Below, piece after piece: positions 19,044-27,960 of a DNA stretch of 64,000 nucleotides. The position numbers were made by a program, and so were the translations under genes. The notes beneath the pieces are model-generated. The model had not been told where the DNA came from and made no database searches. It saw only the letters and a program-made list of their open reading frames with translations. The DNA is taken from the NCBI RefSeq assembly GCF_918741285.1, contig NZ_CAKKNC010000001.1, positions 930,001 to 994,000 on the forward strand. The letters are read 5' to 3'. This stretch comes from Sphingobium sp. CECT 9361 (GTDB lineage Bacteria > Pseudomonadota > Alphaproteobacteria > Sphingomonadales > Sphingomonadaceae). Positions within the stretch are counted from its first letter, which is position 1; each line of letters starts with the position of its first letter.

Positions 19044-20252
19044 TCAAATGCGCTCGATAATGGTGCCGGTGCCCATACCTGCGCCGATGCACAGGTTGAC
19101 GAGCGCAGTGCCCTTGCCGGAGCGTTCCAGTTCGTCGAGCGCGATGCCCAGCACCATGGCTCCGGTCGCACCCAGCGGATGGCCGAACGCAATCGCGCCG
19201 CCGTTCACGTTGACGGTGCTATGGTCGAGGTCCAGCGCCTGCATATAGCGCAACACGACGCTGGCGAACGCTTCGTTCAGCTCCCAAAGGTCGATGTCAT
19301 TCTTCGACATGCCGCTTTTCTTCAGCAGCTTGCCCGCGATGAATTCCGGCCCGGTCAGCATGATCGTCGGTTCGGACCCGATCGAGGCCATCGCCCTGAT
19401 CCTTGCGCGCGGCTTCAGCCCGTATTTCTCGCCCATCGCCTTGCTGCCCACCAGCACCGCAGCAGCACCGTCGCAGATGCCGGAACTGTTACCGGCATGG
19501 TGCACATGGTTGATCCGTTCCAGCTCGGGATATTTCAGCAATGCCACGGCATCGAAGCCTGGCATTTCCTCGCCCATCGCGGTGAAGCTCGGCTTCAGGG
19601 CGCCCAGCGACTGCATGTCGGCTTCGGGGCGCATATGTTCGTCATGGTCCAGCACGACCTGACCGATCACGTCCTTCACCGGCACGATGGTCTTGGCAAA
19701 GCGCCCTTCTTTCCACGCTTGCGCCGCGCGCTTCTGGCTCTCAACGGCATAAGCGTCGCAATCGGTACGCGAAAAGCCGAACTTGGTGGCGATCAGGTCC
19801 GCCCCGATGCCCTGCGGCGCGAAATAGGTGTGCCACGCCACGGCGGGGTCGAACGCCATGGCGCCGCCGTCCGATCCCATCGGTACGCGGCTCATATGCT
19901 CCACGCCGCCACCGATGGCGAAGTCCGCTTCGCCCGCATGCACCTTGGCCGCTGCGATGTTCACCGCTTCAAGGCCGGAGGCGCAGAACCGATTGACCTG
20001 CACGCCTGCCGTCGTCTGCGCATAGTCGGCGTTCAGCACCGCCACGCGCGCAATGTCCGCGCCTTGCTCGCCTACCGGGGTCACACAGCCCAGGATGACA
20101 TCGTCGACATCGGCTGTATCGATCTGTGTGCGGTCGCGCAGCGCTTGCAAGGTTTGTGTGGCAAGCTGCATCGGGGTGATTTCGTGCAGCGATCCGTCCG
20201 CCTTGCCGCGCCCACGCGGGGTGCGGACAGCGTCGTAAATATAGGCTTCCAT
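19044..20252 (-). CDS. Acetyl-CoA C-acyltransferase (thiolase, FadA-like)
   Basis: 402 residues. Thiolytic step of beta-oxidation. The frame runs open far upstream, but the ATG at 20252 with GAGAGGA seven bases before it and the family N-terminus [16 protein letters not shown] fix the start. Catalytic residues: Cys in [13 protein letters not shown], His in [16 protein letters not shown], and the second Cys in [17 protein letters not shown] is also typical. Upstream of the fadB-like gene on the same strand, so the two form a beta-oxidation unit. Confidence 0.95.
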   Translation of the reverse strand: MEAYIYDAVRTPRGRGKADGSLHEITPMQLATQTLQALRDRTQIDTADVDDVILGCVTPVGEQGADIARVAVLNADYAQTTAGVQVNRFCASGLEAVNIAAAKVHAGEADFAIGGGVEHMSRVPMGSDGGAMAFDPAVAWHTYFAPQGIGADLIATKFGFSRTDCDAYAVESQKRAAQAWKEGRFAKTIVPVKDVIGQVVLDHDEHMRPEADMQSLGALKPSFTAMGEEMPGFDAVALLKYPELERINHVHHAGNSSGICDGAAAVLVGSKAMGEKYGLKPRARIRAMASIGSEPTIMLTGPEFIAGKLLKKSGMSKNDIDLWELNEAFASVVLRYMQALDLDHSTVNVNGGAIAFGHPLGATGAMVLGIALDELERSGKGTALVNLCIGAGMGTGTIIERI

Positions 20253-20313
20253 AATGCGTCCTCTCTCTGGACTCGCGCCATTGGCGCTCTCGACCCGTGT
20301 AATGTGACCTTCC

Positions 20314-20350
20314 TGCACAAAAGTGCAAGTGAAGTTTACGTTCACGTAAA
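20314..20350. promoter_or_regulatory. Two adjacent palindromes upstream of the thiolase gene (candidate operators)
   Basis: TGCACAAAAGTGCA (20314-20327, 5-bp arms) and TTTACGTTCACGTAAA (20335-20350, perfect 7-bp arms around 2 bases) lie 62-98 bp upstream of the thiolase ATG. The second resembles, from memory, operators of regulators of fatty-acid and branched-chain amino-acid catabolism (LiuR/TetR-type). It fits a switch for the beta-oxidation genes; regulator not in the window. Confidence 0.5.
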
Positions 20351-20522
20351 GCACCCTCTCACCCGCCAACGGGCAGAACAAAGGGTGCCGTAGGGTTATC
20401 GGCGTATCGACCCCGTACAAAATTTTTATGGCAATCGGGCGAACGAACCGTTTCCAACAGCGGGGATAGCGCAAACGCGCTCTTGGCCATAGAATCGCCG
20501 CAGACATCCGGAGGCATCGTCC

Positions 20523-21764
20523 ATGCAGAAATACAGCCGCACCGCCATGGTCCTGCACTGGGCGATTGCCGCCGCTCTGGCCTTTCAGCTTGCCGTGGGC
20601 TGGTCGCTGGAAAGCCTCGGGCCGAAGGGCTTTGCGCTGTACCAACTGCACAAATCGGTCGGGATGCTGATCCTCGCCCTCACGATCCTGCGCGTTACGA
20701 CCCGGCTCACCAAACCGCGCCCCGCGCCGACTGAAGGCGGCTGGGAAGGCGCGCTGGCCAACCTCGTGCATCTCGGCCTCTATGCGTTCATGCTCCTCGC
20801 GCCGCTCACCGGCTGGGCGCTGGTATCGACCGCGAAGATCAAGGTGCCGACGCTCTTGTTCGGCACCATCCCCTTGCCGCATCTGCCTTTGCCACGGGCC
20901 GCGCATGAAATCGCCGAAAACGGCCACGGATTGCTCGCATGGATCGGCGTAGCGCTGTTCGCACTGCACGTGGCGGGCGCGATCCGCCATCACCTTCTCC
21001 TGCGCGATGGCCTTGTATGGCGGATGGTGCCGGGGCGCTCCCCCGCTCTCATGACGCTCCTGATCCTGCTCGTACCCGGCGCGTTCGTTACCGGGGGATT
21101 GCTTGCGCGGCAGGCGATGTTCGGAACACCTGCGGAAAAAGCGCCAGCCCCCGTTGAGGAAGAAGCCGCACCCGAAAATACCACCATCGCCAACGCCGTC
21201 GTCCCGCCAGCCGACAACGCCGCCGCCGCAGTCGAAAACAGCACGCCCCCCGTCGAGGAAGCCGGACCGCCCCCGGTCTGGACCGTAAAACCGGGCGGCA
21301 GCATCGGCTTTTCCGTAGGGAACAGCGGCGAAAACATCAGCGGCGGCTTCTCCCGCTGGACCGCGAAGATCACCATGGACCCCGACCGTCCCGAAACGGC
21401 GGACATCCGTGTCGACATCGACATGAGCAGCGCCAGCACCGGCGATCCGACCCAAAGCCAGATGCTCCCCGGCGACGAATTTTTCGGTGTCGCCGCGCAT
21501 CCCCGCGCGACCTTCACGGCGAAGGGCGCGACGGCGACCGGACCCAACAGCTATACCGCGCGCGGCACGCTGTCCCTCAAGGGCGCAACCGCCCCGCAAA
21601 CCATCCGCTTCACATTGAAGGGCACAGGTCTCAAACGCACCGTCAGCGGCACCGCCACGATTGCCCGCAAGACCTTCGATGTCGGCAATGGCGACAGCAG
21701 CGGTGGACTTGACGCCAGCGTGGCCGTCACCTTCCGCTTCGACGCAACGGGCAAAGCGCCCTAG
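20523..21764 (+). CDS. Cytochrome b561 - YceI domain fusion protein
   Basis: 413 residues. Residues 1-185 are a cytochrome b561-type membrane module: RTAMVLHWAIAAALAFQLAVGW, a histidine in YQLHKSVGM, and later histidines in HGLLAWIGVALFALHVAGAIRHH are candidate haem-b ligands across four spans. A further hydrophobic stretch follows (about 177-197), then an acidic Pro/Ala-rich linker (205-255), then a YceI-like lipocalin-type beta-barrel (about 257-413) that in other proteins binds isoprenoids. Topology suggests quinol-linked electron transfer with a periplasmic isoprenoid-binding domain. Divergent from the thiolase. Confidence 0.88.
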   Translation: MQKYSRTAMVLHWAIAAALAFQLAVGWSLESLGPKGFALYQLHKSVGMLILALTILRVTTRLTKPRPAPTEGGWEGALANLVHLGLYAFMLLAPLTGWALVSTAKIKVPTLLFGTIPLPHLPLPRAAHEIAENGHGLLAWIGVALFALHVAGAIRHHLLLRDGLVWRMVPGRSPALMTLLILLVPGAFVTGGLLARQAMFGTPAEKAPAPVEEEAAPENTTIANAVVPPADNAAAAVENSTPPVEEAGPPPVWTVKPGGSIGFSVGNSGENISGGFSRWTAKITMDPDRPETADIRVDIDMSSASTGDPTQSQMLPGDEFFGVAAHPRATFTAKGATATGPNSYTARGTLSLKGATAPQTIRFTLKGTGLKRTVSGTATIARKTFDVGNGDSSGGLDASVAVTFRFDATGKAP

Positions 21765-22378
21765 GAGGCTGTCGGCACGTCCGGCACTGCGCTCACTTCC
21801 GGACGCGGGCGAATATCCTCCGGCGTGTCGACATCGTACAACAGCGCGCTGCCCGTCTCGATCAGCAAGTTCTGGCTGATCAGCGCCCGCGCGCCCAGAT
21901 CGCCTTTCAGCGCCTGCAACTCGGCAAAATGCCGCCGTCCGAAAAAGGCGGGCGGCCCCGGCGTGAAGCCATCGGTGCTGCCCACGACCGACCGAATATC
22001 CTCGGCGGTCCTTACCAGGCGCATCAAATGGCTCTGCGGCACTTGCGGCATATCCGCCAGGCACATCAGCATCCCGTTACAGCGCAGTTCGGACACATAA
22101 TCCGCCGCCAGCCGGATACTACTCGACAGCCCGTCATCGGGATTCTCATTGACGATCAGCGTAAATCCGCGCCGATCCAGCTTGCGGTGGATGATCGGGG
22201 CCAGCTCATGCCGACGCACCACTGCGATATGATATTTGAACGGAATCGATGCGACACATTCCATCGCATGGACGATCAACGGCTTCCCGTTATGATCGGC
22301 CATCAACTTGTCTTCTTCGCCAAAGCGTGTCGAGTTTCCGGCGGCCAGCAATACGGCGGCAACTTGTTCAGGGCGCAT
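21761..22378 (-). CDS. MocA-like nucleotidyltransferase (molybdenum cofactor cytidylyl/guanylyltransferase family)
   Basis: 205 residues, NTP-transferase fold. N-terminal AAVLLAAGNSTRFGEEDKLM is the nucleotide-binding signature; MLMCLADMPQVPQSHLMRLV supplies the metal-binding Asp; GPPAFFGRRHFAELQALKGDLGAR is typical of MocA. It starts 4 bp after the stop of the XdhC-family gene, supporting a shared job in maturing xanthine dehydrogenase/aldehyde oxidase-type molybdoenzymes. No such enzyme is encoded in the window. Its stop overlaps that of the convergent b561-YceI gene by 4 bp. Confidence 0.88.
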   Translation of the reverse strand: MRPEQVAAVLLAAGNSTRFGEEDKLMADHNGKPLIVHAMECVASIPFKYHIAVVRRHELAPIIHRKLDRRGFTLIVNENPDDGLSSSIRLAADYVSELRCNGMLMCLADMPQVPQSHLMRLVRTAEDIRSVVGSTDGFTPGPPAFFGRRHFAELQALKGDLGARALISQNLLIETGSALLYDVDTPEDIRPRPEVSAVPDVPTAS

Positions 22379-22382
22379 GGGT

Positions 22383-23321
22383 TCAGGCGGCTTCCATTAT
22401 ATGGGCTTCGACCCGATTGAACGCCTGTATCATACCGGCTGCGATGGAAAGTGCAATTTCGCCGGGGCCGAGCGCGCCGATGTCGATTCCCGCCGGTCCG
22501 TCGATTCGGTCCAGATCGTGCGCCGCATAACCCTCAGCGGTCAGCCGTTCGAGCCGCGCCGCATGGCTCTTGCGCGACCCCAGCGCAGCGATGTAGCCGG
22601 TCGATCCGCGCAATGCCGCGATCAGCGCAGGATCGTCGATCTTGGGATCATGGCTCAACGTCACCACCGCCGTTGCCGGATCGGGGCGCAAGGCAGCAAC
22701 TGCTTCGTCGGGCCAGCGGTCGTCCAGCACGGCATCGGGAAAGCGCTCCCGCGTCAAAAAGCGTCCGCGCGGATCGACGATGGTGGTCGCGATGCCAAGC
22801 TCGCGCGCCAGTCCCGCCAGCCCCTGTGCAATCTGCACCGCGCCGGTGATGATCAAACGGCGGGGCGGGCGATAGCGGTTGATGAACTGCCCCGCATGTT
22901 CCCCCGCCACGCTCTTGCCGCTGTCCGTATCGCTGGACACGGCCAATGTTTCACCGCGCGCGCGCGCTTGGGCAATCTGGGTCAGCAGGGCAGGGGCGAA
23001 TCCGTCTTCCGTCAACGGCTGCACCATCACCGCAATTTCGCCGCCACAGGGCAATCCTGCTTCCCAGGCATCGCCATCGCTGACGCCAAAGCGATGCAAT
23101 TTCGATATCCCAGAGATGATAACGCTTTCCGCGCTCGCCAATATGGCGTTCTCCACGCAGCCGCCCGATACCGATCCTTCGAACCGGCCATCCTCATGCA
23201 CCAGCATGTGCGATCCCCGCGGTCGCGGGGCGGATCCCCATGTCTGGACGACCGTGGCAATCGCCATGCGGGCCGGGGCCCAATCCTGTGCCTTGGCAAT
23301 CAAGTTACTGATATCGTCCAT
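22383..23321 (-). CDS. XdhC/CoxI family protein
   Basis: Protein of 312 residues if translation begins at the ATG at 23321; a longer frame reaches 23408 and no clear ribosome binding site decides between them. N-terminal XdhC/CoxI segment ATVVQTWGSAPRPRGSHMLVHEDGRFEGSVSGGCVENAIL is diagnostic. The C-terminal Rossmann part includes ALRPDPATAVVTLSHDPKIDDPAL and GYIAALGSRKSHAARL. XdhC proteins hold and sulfurate the molybdenum cofactor before insertion. Operon with the MocA-like gene. Confidence 0.88.
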   Translation of the reverse strand: MDDISNLIAKAQDWAPARMAIATVVQTWGSAPRPRGSHMLVHEDGRFEGSVSGGCVENAILASAESVIISGISKLHRFGVSDGDAWEAGLPCGGEIAVMVQPLTEDGFAPALLTQIAQARARGETLAVSSDTDSGKSVAGEHAGQFINRYRPPRRLIITGAVQIAQGLAGLARELGIATTIVDPRGRFLTRERFPDAVLDDRWPDEAVAALRPDPATAVVTLSHDPKIDDPALIAALRGSTGYIAALGSRKSHAARLERLTAEGYAAHDLDRIDGPAGIDIGALGPGEIALSIAAGMIQAFNRVEAHIMEAA

Positions 23322-23441
23322 AGGATCGACACTGCCATTGGTTCTGCGGCCTGTCCAGCCGCGCGGATCGACATCTACGGGCTGGCAATTCGCATGCGCT
23401 ATCGCCATATCCTTGGAGAAAGTTCAATTGAGGGGATCGGC

Positions 23442-24056
23442 GTGGACGCAGAACAAGGGGAAATCGGCCAGGGTCTTTTGCGTCCGAAAAAGATGGATGT
23501 GCCCGAAGACGTTCAGGAGGCGATCCGCACCTTGCTGCGCTGGTCCGGCGACGACCCGACCCGCGAAGGCTTGCTTGACACGCCCAAGCGCGTCGCGCGC
23601 GCGTGGAAGGAATATTGCGAAGGCTATCAGGAAGACCCGGCCTATCACCTCAGCCGCATTTTCCACGAAGTCGGCGGCTATGATGAAATCGTGCTGCTGA
23701 AGGATATCCCGTTTCAGTCGCACTGCGAACATCACATGGCGCCCATCGTGGGGAAGGCGCACATCGCCTATCTGCCGGACCAGTGGGTTGTTGGCATTTC
23801 AAAGCTCGCCCGTGTCCTCAATGCCTTCGCCCGCCGCTTGCAGGTGCAGGAACGGATGACCGCGCAGATCGCCGACTGCATCTGGGAAAATCTCAAGCCC
23901 CTGGGCGTCGCGGTCGTGATCGAAGGCAGCCACGGTTGCATGTCCGGGCGCGGCGTGCGCACCCACGGCGTCTCGATGACCACCAGCCGGATGATGGGCG
24001 TGTTCCGCGACGATGAAAAGAGCCGCAAGGAAGTGCTCAAACTGATGGGCATATGA
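23442..24056 (+). CDS. folE: GTP cyclohydrolase I FolE
   Basis: GTP to 7,8-dihydroneopterin triphosphate, first step of pterin/folate synthesis. Start chosen as the GTG at 23442 because GAGGGG sits six bases upstream; an in-frame ATG at 23394 is the alternative. Conserved blocks: DDPTREGLLDTPKRVARAW, DIPFQSHCEHHMAPIVGKAHIAYLP with the zinc ligands Cys and His, GISKLARVLNAFARRLQVQERMT, and GSHGCMSGRGVRTHGVSMTTS with the second zinc Cys. The stop overlaps the following SDR start by 4 bp. Confidence 0.95.
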   Translation: MDAEQGEIGQGLLRPKKMDVPEDVQEAIRTLLRWSGDDPTREGLLDTPKRVARAWKEYCEGYQEDPAYHLSRIFHEVGGYDEIVLLKDIPFQSHCEHHMAPIVGKAHIAYLPDQWVVGISKLARVLNAFARRLQVQERMTAQIADCIWENLKPLGVAVVIEGSHGCMSGRGVRTHGVSMTTSRMMGVFRDDEKSRKEVLKLMGI

Positions 24057-24919
24057 GCGAGACGCCCGAAGACTCCAGCGCGGTTTCGGCGACGGGCTTC
24101 CGGTCGCTCTCCCGGCCCGCCGACGATTCGACGGTGCGCGAACGGGCGGGGCCATTGCCCATTTCGGGCAAGAGGCTGGCGCTGGTAACGGGCGGCCACC
24201 GCCGGCTGGGCGCGGAAATCAGCGCCGCGCTCGCCCGCGCCGGTTACGCTCTCGCCATTCACGGCAGCCATGACGTGCGGCTGGAATCCTCGCTCGCGCT
24301 GACATTGGAAGCGCAAGCCACCGAGTGGGACGGTTTCGTCGCAGACTTCGCCGATCCCGAAGCCGCCGAGGAACTGATCGCCCGCGTCGCCGCAACTTTC
24401 GGTCGTCCACCTGATCTTCTCGTAAACGGCGCGGCAATTTTCGGTCAGGACCGCCTCGAAAACGTCACGTCGGACGATCTGATGCGCCATTATGCGGTCA
24501 ATTGCGCCGCGCCGGTCCTGCTGACCAAGGCTTTCGCAATGGTCCCTGCCGGATCGACGGATCGCAGCATCGTCAACATTCTGGATCAGCGGATCGACCA
24601 TCCCCATGGCGATCAGCTTGCCTACACCTTGTCGAAGATGGCGCTGGCCGGTCTGACGCAGCTTACTGCGCGCGAACTCGCCCCGCGCGTACGCGTCAAT
24701 GCCGTCGCCCCCGGCCTCACCATCGCAACCGCCGATTATTCCGATGACCAGATGGAGCGCCTGTCCGGAGCGATGCCGCTCGACTGTCTCCCGCAACCTT
24801 CACAGATCGCCGACGCCGTGACCTATCTGGCGGGTGCGACCGCAGTGACGGGGCAGGTTCTTTACGTCGACGGGGGCGCTCATATGCAGAGCTACCCCCG
24901 TGATTTCATGCACTTATGA
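24053..24919 (+). CDS. SDR oxidoreductase, pteridine reductase/FolM-like
   Basis: 288 residues with a 40-residue N-terminal extension before the Rossmann start. The cofactor motif reads TGGHRRLG, matching the TGxxxRxG pattern of PTR1/FolM pteridine reductases, not the TGxxxGIG of classical SDRs; this implies NADPH. Catalytic Tyr and Lys lie in LAYTLSKMAL. Translational coupling to folE (ATGA overlap) argues for dihydromonapterin or dihydrofolate reductase activity. Family strongly supported; exact substrate inferred. Confidence 0.85.
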   Translation: MSETPEDSSAVSATGFRSLSRPADDSTVRERAGPLPISGKRLALVTGGHRRLGAEISAALARAGYALAIHGSHDVRLESSLALTLEAQATEWDGFVADFADPEAAEELIARVAATFGRPPDLLVNGAAIFGQDRLENVTSDDLMRHYAVNCAAPVLLTKAFAMVPAGSTDRSIVNILDQRIDHPHGDQLAYTLSKMALAGLTQLTARELAPRVRVNAVAPGLTIATADYSDDQMERLSGAMPLDCLPQPSQIADAVTYLAGATAVTGQVLYVDGGAHMQSYPRDFMHL

Positions 24920-24946
24920 TCGCGCGGACAGTTTTTACGTGTCGAC

Positions 24947-25732
24947 TTATTGTGCCGTCCATCCACCATCGACCGACAGGTTCGCGCCGGTAATCTGGCT
25001 GGCCGCATCGCCGCACAGGAACAGCGCAATCGCGGCGACCTGCTCCGGTGTGACGAACTCCTTGGTCGGCTGACCTGCCAGCAACACGTCGTTGATAACC
25101 TGATCGCGCGTCATGTTGCGGGCTTTCATCGTGTCGGGAATCTGGTTCTCGACCAGCGGCGTCCATACATAGCCGGGGCTGATGCAGTTGGCCGTCACGC
25201 CGAACGTCGCCACTTCCAGCGCCACCGTCTTGGTGAAACCGGCAAGGCCATGCTTCGCGGTGACATAGGCTGACTTGAAGGGCGATGCCGCCTTGGAGTG
25301 TGCTGAGGCCGTCTGAATGATCCGCCCCCACTTCTTCTCCTTCATATAGGGCACGGCGAGGCGCGTCGTGTGGAACGCGGCGGTCAGGTTCAGCGCGATG
25401 ATGAGATCCCACTTGTCGACCGGAAACGTCTCGACCGGCGCGACATGCTGCATCCCGGCATTGTTGATCAGGATATCCACGCCGCCGAATGCCTTCGCCG
25501 CTTCCGCCATCATCGCTTCGATCTGATCGACTTTGGTCAGATCATGGCCGCTATACAGCGCCTTCGCACCGCTCGCCTGCTCCAGCGCCACACGTTCCTT
25601 CTCGATGGCATCCTTGTCGCCAAATCCATTGATGACGATATTCGCGCCTTGGCCCGCCAATGTCTTGGCGTAGGCCAGGCCGATACCGGACGTCGAACCC
25701 GTGATCAGCGCGGTTTTACCTTGCAGGGTCAT
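24947..25732 (-). CDS. 3-hydroxybutyrate dehydrogenase (SDR)
   Basis: 261 residues. Oxidises D-3-hydroxybutyrate to acetoacetate. TGSTSGIG cofactor loop, ILINNAGMQHVAPVETFPVDKW, catalytic Ser in TASAHSKAASPFKS, YVTAKHG with catalytic Tyr and Lys, and C-terminal VDGGWTAQ are all bdhA-like; the Q and H in NNAGMQHV and the substrate-side K in SPFKSAY fit the family. ATG at 25732 with AAGGAG eight bases upstream and ATGA overlap with the patatin gene; open frame further upstream is a shadow. Confidence 0.92.
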   Translation of the reverse strand: MTLQGKTALITGSTSGIGLAYAKTLAGQGANIVINGFGDKDAIEKERVALEQASGAKALYSGHDLTKVDQIEAMMAEAAKAFGGVDILINNAGMQHVAPVETFPVDKWDLIIALNLTAAFHTTRLAVPYMKEKKWGRIIQTASAHSKAASPFKSAYVTAKHGLAGFTKTVALEVATFGVTANCISPGYVWTPLVENQIPDTMKARNMTRDQVINDVLLAGQPTKEFVTPEQVAAIALFLCGDAASQITGANLSVDGGWTAQ

Positions 25733-26919
25733 GCTTGTTTCTCCTTCAGATGATTGGGTTGGTCCAGATCGAACGCGGCGCTGGTGCCATCCAATATGTT
25801 GCGGGCGATCAGATCGCCTTTGTGCATCACGCCTTCGACCGCTTCGCGGCCTTGCGCCCAATGGTCGAGCATCGTCGGGCGTGAAAATTCGAAGTCCCGC
25901 GCCCCGCCTTCCCACGCACGGCTGCGATAGATCAGGTGGACGATATTCACCGCACCATCGTCCAGCAGGGCACGGACCTGCTGCACTTCTGGATCGTCGC
26001 ACATCTCGGCGGGCAGATGGTTCAGCACCGCCCGAATGGCCTTATGTTCCCGCCGTAGCCGCAGATACTGGTCGGTCACTTGCCGGTTGCGGCTGGAATA
26101 TTGGATGTCCTTCTGCCGCGACCATACGTCGGTCATCTGCTTGGGCATCGGCCCCTCTGCTGGGAACAGGTCGACCTGAAACACCAGCATGTCGCCGTGC
26201 TGATGGTCCAGAACATGGCTGAGCGGGGTATTGGAAACGAGCCCGCCATCCCAATAATGCCGTCCGTCGATCTCGACCGGCGGCAGTCCGGGCGGCAGCG
26301 CGCCGGACGCCATGATGTGCCGCGCGTCGATCCGCATATTGGATCGGCTGATGCCATCGGGTCCGCGATTGTCGAAATAGGCGAAATTGCCGCTTTCCAC
26401 ATCCACGGCGCCCACGGAAATCCGGACCGGACCGTCGTTCAACAAATCCCAGTCGATTAATGTGTCCAACGTGGCGATCAGCGGCGTCGTGTCGTAATAG
26501 CTGATCGCGCCCGCCGTACCCTTTGGCATCAGCGCATTGGGGATCATGTGCGGGCGGAAGAAACCGGGGACGCCGAACATCGCCACGGCGCCTGCCGCGG
26601 CCAGATGCGCGGCCTCCCGAATATGGTCGTTTTCGGGAATCCACAGGTTCGGCATCCCGCCGCTCACCTTCTCCCAAAAGCGGTTGAGCATTTCCATGCG
26701 GCGTTCGGGCGGGTTCCCGGCGATGATCGCAGCGTTGACTGCGCCTATCGAAATGCCCGCGACCCAATCGACTTCGATCGCCAAGTCCTGCAGCTTTTCA
26801 TACACCCCCGCCTGAAAGGAACCCAGCGCACCGCCGCCCTGCAACAGCAAGGCGACATGGTCCGGCAAGGGCATGGGGGGCGCCGATCGGCGGGGTCGAT
26901 TCGTGGGGCTCTGTGTCAT
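25729..26919 (-). CDS. Patatin-like phospholipase (DUF3734-containing)
   Basis: About 396 residues. Patatin motifs: oxyanion loop LLQGGGALGSFQAGVYE, nucleophile elbow GISIG (Ser), and catalytic Asp in YWDGGLVSNTP. The region after about residue 280 (DVWSRQKDIQYSSRN...) corresponds to DUF3734. Start taken at the ATG 26919; GTG 26949 in frame is possible. The stop overlaps the start of 3-hydroxybutyrate dehydrogenase by 4 bp, a conserved-looking pairing hinting at lipid or polyhydroxybutyrate turnover. Confidence 0.9.
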   Translation of the reverse strand: MTQSPTNRPRRSAPPMPLPDHVALLLQGGGALGSFQAGVYEKLQDLAIEVDWVAGISIGAVNAAIIAGNPPERRMEMLNRFWEKVSGGMPNLWIPENDHIREAAHLAAAGAVAMFGVPGFFRPHMIPNALMPKGTAGAISYYDTTPLIATLDTLIDWDLLNDGPVRISVGAVDVESGNFAYFDNRGPDGISRSNMRIDARHIMASGALPPGLPPVEIDGRHYWDGGLVSNTPLSHVLDHQHGDMLVFQVDLFPAEGPMPKQMTDVWSRQKDIQYSSRNRQVTDQYLRLRREHKAIRAVLNHLPAEMCDDPEVQQVRALLDDGAVNIVHLIYRSRAWEGGARDFEFSRPTMLDHWAQGREAVEGVMHKGDLIARNILDGTSAAFDLDQPNHLKEKQA

Positions 26920-27070
26920 ATTGCGCTGCAATACATCATAGCGTCGCACCCTTGCTATCGTTCCTTGATTACAAAGATTTCATCTTGGCCAGCCCGCACA
27001 CCCGTTGAACCGTTTCCTTGGCCAATAGTTTGCCCTACGGTTATGCCAAGGCGAAGAAGAGGGGTGCCCG

Positions 27071-27946
27071 ATGCGGCTCGACGACGAGAATGAAAGCAGC
27101 AACTTTGAGATTCAAAGCGGTCGCGGCGGGGGCGGTGGTTTCGGCGGCGGCGGGCTGGGTCTCATCGGGATGTTGCTGGGCAGCCGCTTCGGCATATTCG
27201 GCATCGGTATTCTCATCGTCGGCGCGCTCATCATGGGCGTCAATCCGCTCAGCCTGCTGGGCGGCGGCGGGGGCGGCGCGCCGCAGGTCCAGACCGAAAA
27301 GCCCGGCTTTCAGGAACTGACCCCGGTACAGCGCACTTCGCTCAAGGTGCTCGGTTCCACCGAACGTCGCTGGACCGACATCTTCAAGGCAGAAGGCCAG
27401 CAATATCCGCCGCCGACGCTGGTCTTCTACAGCCAGAACGGCCAGTCGGGGTGCGGCGCGGCGCAATCGGCCATGGGACCGTTCTATTGCCCCGCCGACC
27501 AGAAGATCTACCTCGACACCGATTTCTTCAACGAAATGGAAACCCGCTTCAACGCGCCGGGGGATTTCCCCATCGGCTACATCATCGCGCATGAAGTGGG
27601 CCATCATATCCAGACGATCACCGGCATCGCCAACAAAGTCCGCACGGCACAAAAAAGCGCTTCGGAAGCCGAAGGCAATGCCTTGCAAGTCGCGATGGAG
27701 TTGCAGGCCGATTGCTATGCTGGCGTCTGGGCCGCCCGCGACACCAACCTGATGGAAGCAGGCGATCTGGAAGAGGGGATGCGCGCTGCCCAAGCCATTG
27801 GCGACGACACCTTGCAAAAGGCCGCCGGTCGCCGCCCCGTGCCCGAAAGCTTCACCCACGGCACCGCGGCCCAGCGCATGGAATGGCTGCGCAAAGGGCT
27901 AAGCACCGGCGACCCGGCGCAATGCGATACGTTCAAAGGGGTTTGA
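27071..27946 (+). CDS. Neutral zinc metallopeptidase, YpfJ family
   Basis: 291 residues. A Gly-rich N-terminus (RGGGGGFGGGG) is followed by one membrane span (about 32-60), a second Gly-rich linker, and the peptidase domain. The zinc motif is HEVGHHIQ (HExxH) with a downstream Glu in MELQADCYAGVWA as likely third ligand. C-terminal block QRMEWLRKGLSTGDPAQCDTF is family-typical. Inner-membrane anchored; substrate unknown. Confidence 0.92.
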   Translation: MRLDDENESSNFEIQSGRGGGGGFGGGGLGLIGMLLGSRFGIFGIGILIVGALIMGVNPLSLLGGGGGGAPQVQTEKPGFQELTPVQRTSLKVLGSTERRWTDIFKAEGQQYPPPTLVFYSQNGQSGCGAAQSAMGPFYCPADQKIYLDTDFFNEMETRFNAPGDFPIGYIIAHEVGHHIQTITGIANKVRTAQKSASEAEGNALQVAMELQADCYAGVWAARDTNLMEAGDLEEGMRAAQAIGDDTLQKAAGRRPVPESFTHGTAAQRMEWLRKGLSTGDPAQCDTFKGV

Positions 27947-27960
27947 GGCTGCCGGACTAG

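Noticed and set aside
20253..22064. Long minus-strand open frame upstream of the thiolase (would give about 1006 residues)
   Set aside because: It is antisense to the b561-YceI gene, low complexity, and the thiolase has its own ATG and ribosome binding site at 20252.
22308..23441. Upstream extension of folE
   Set aside because: Antisense to XdhC and MocA-like genes; FolE family length and a GAGGGG site support the start at 23442.
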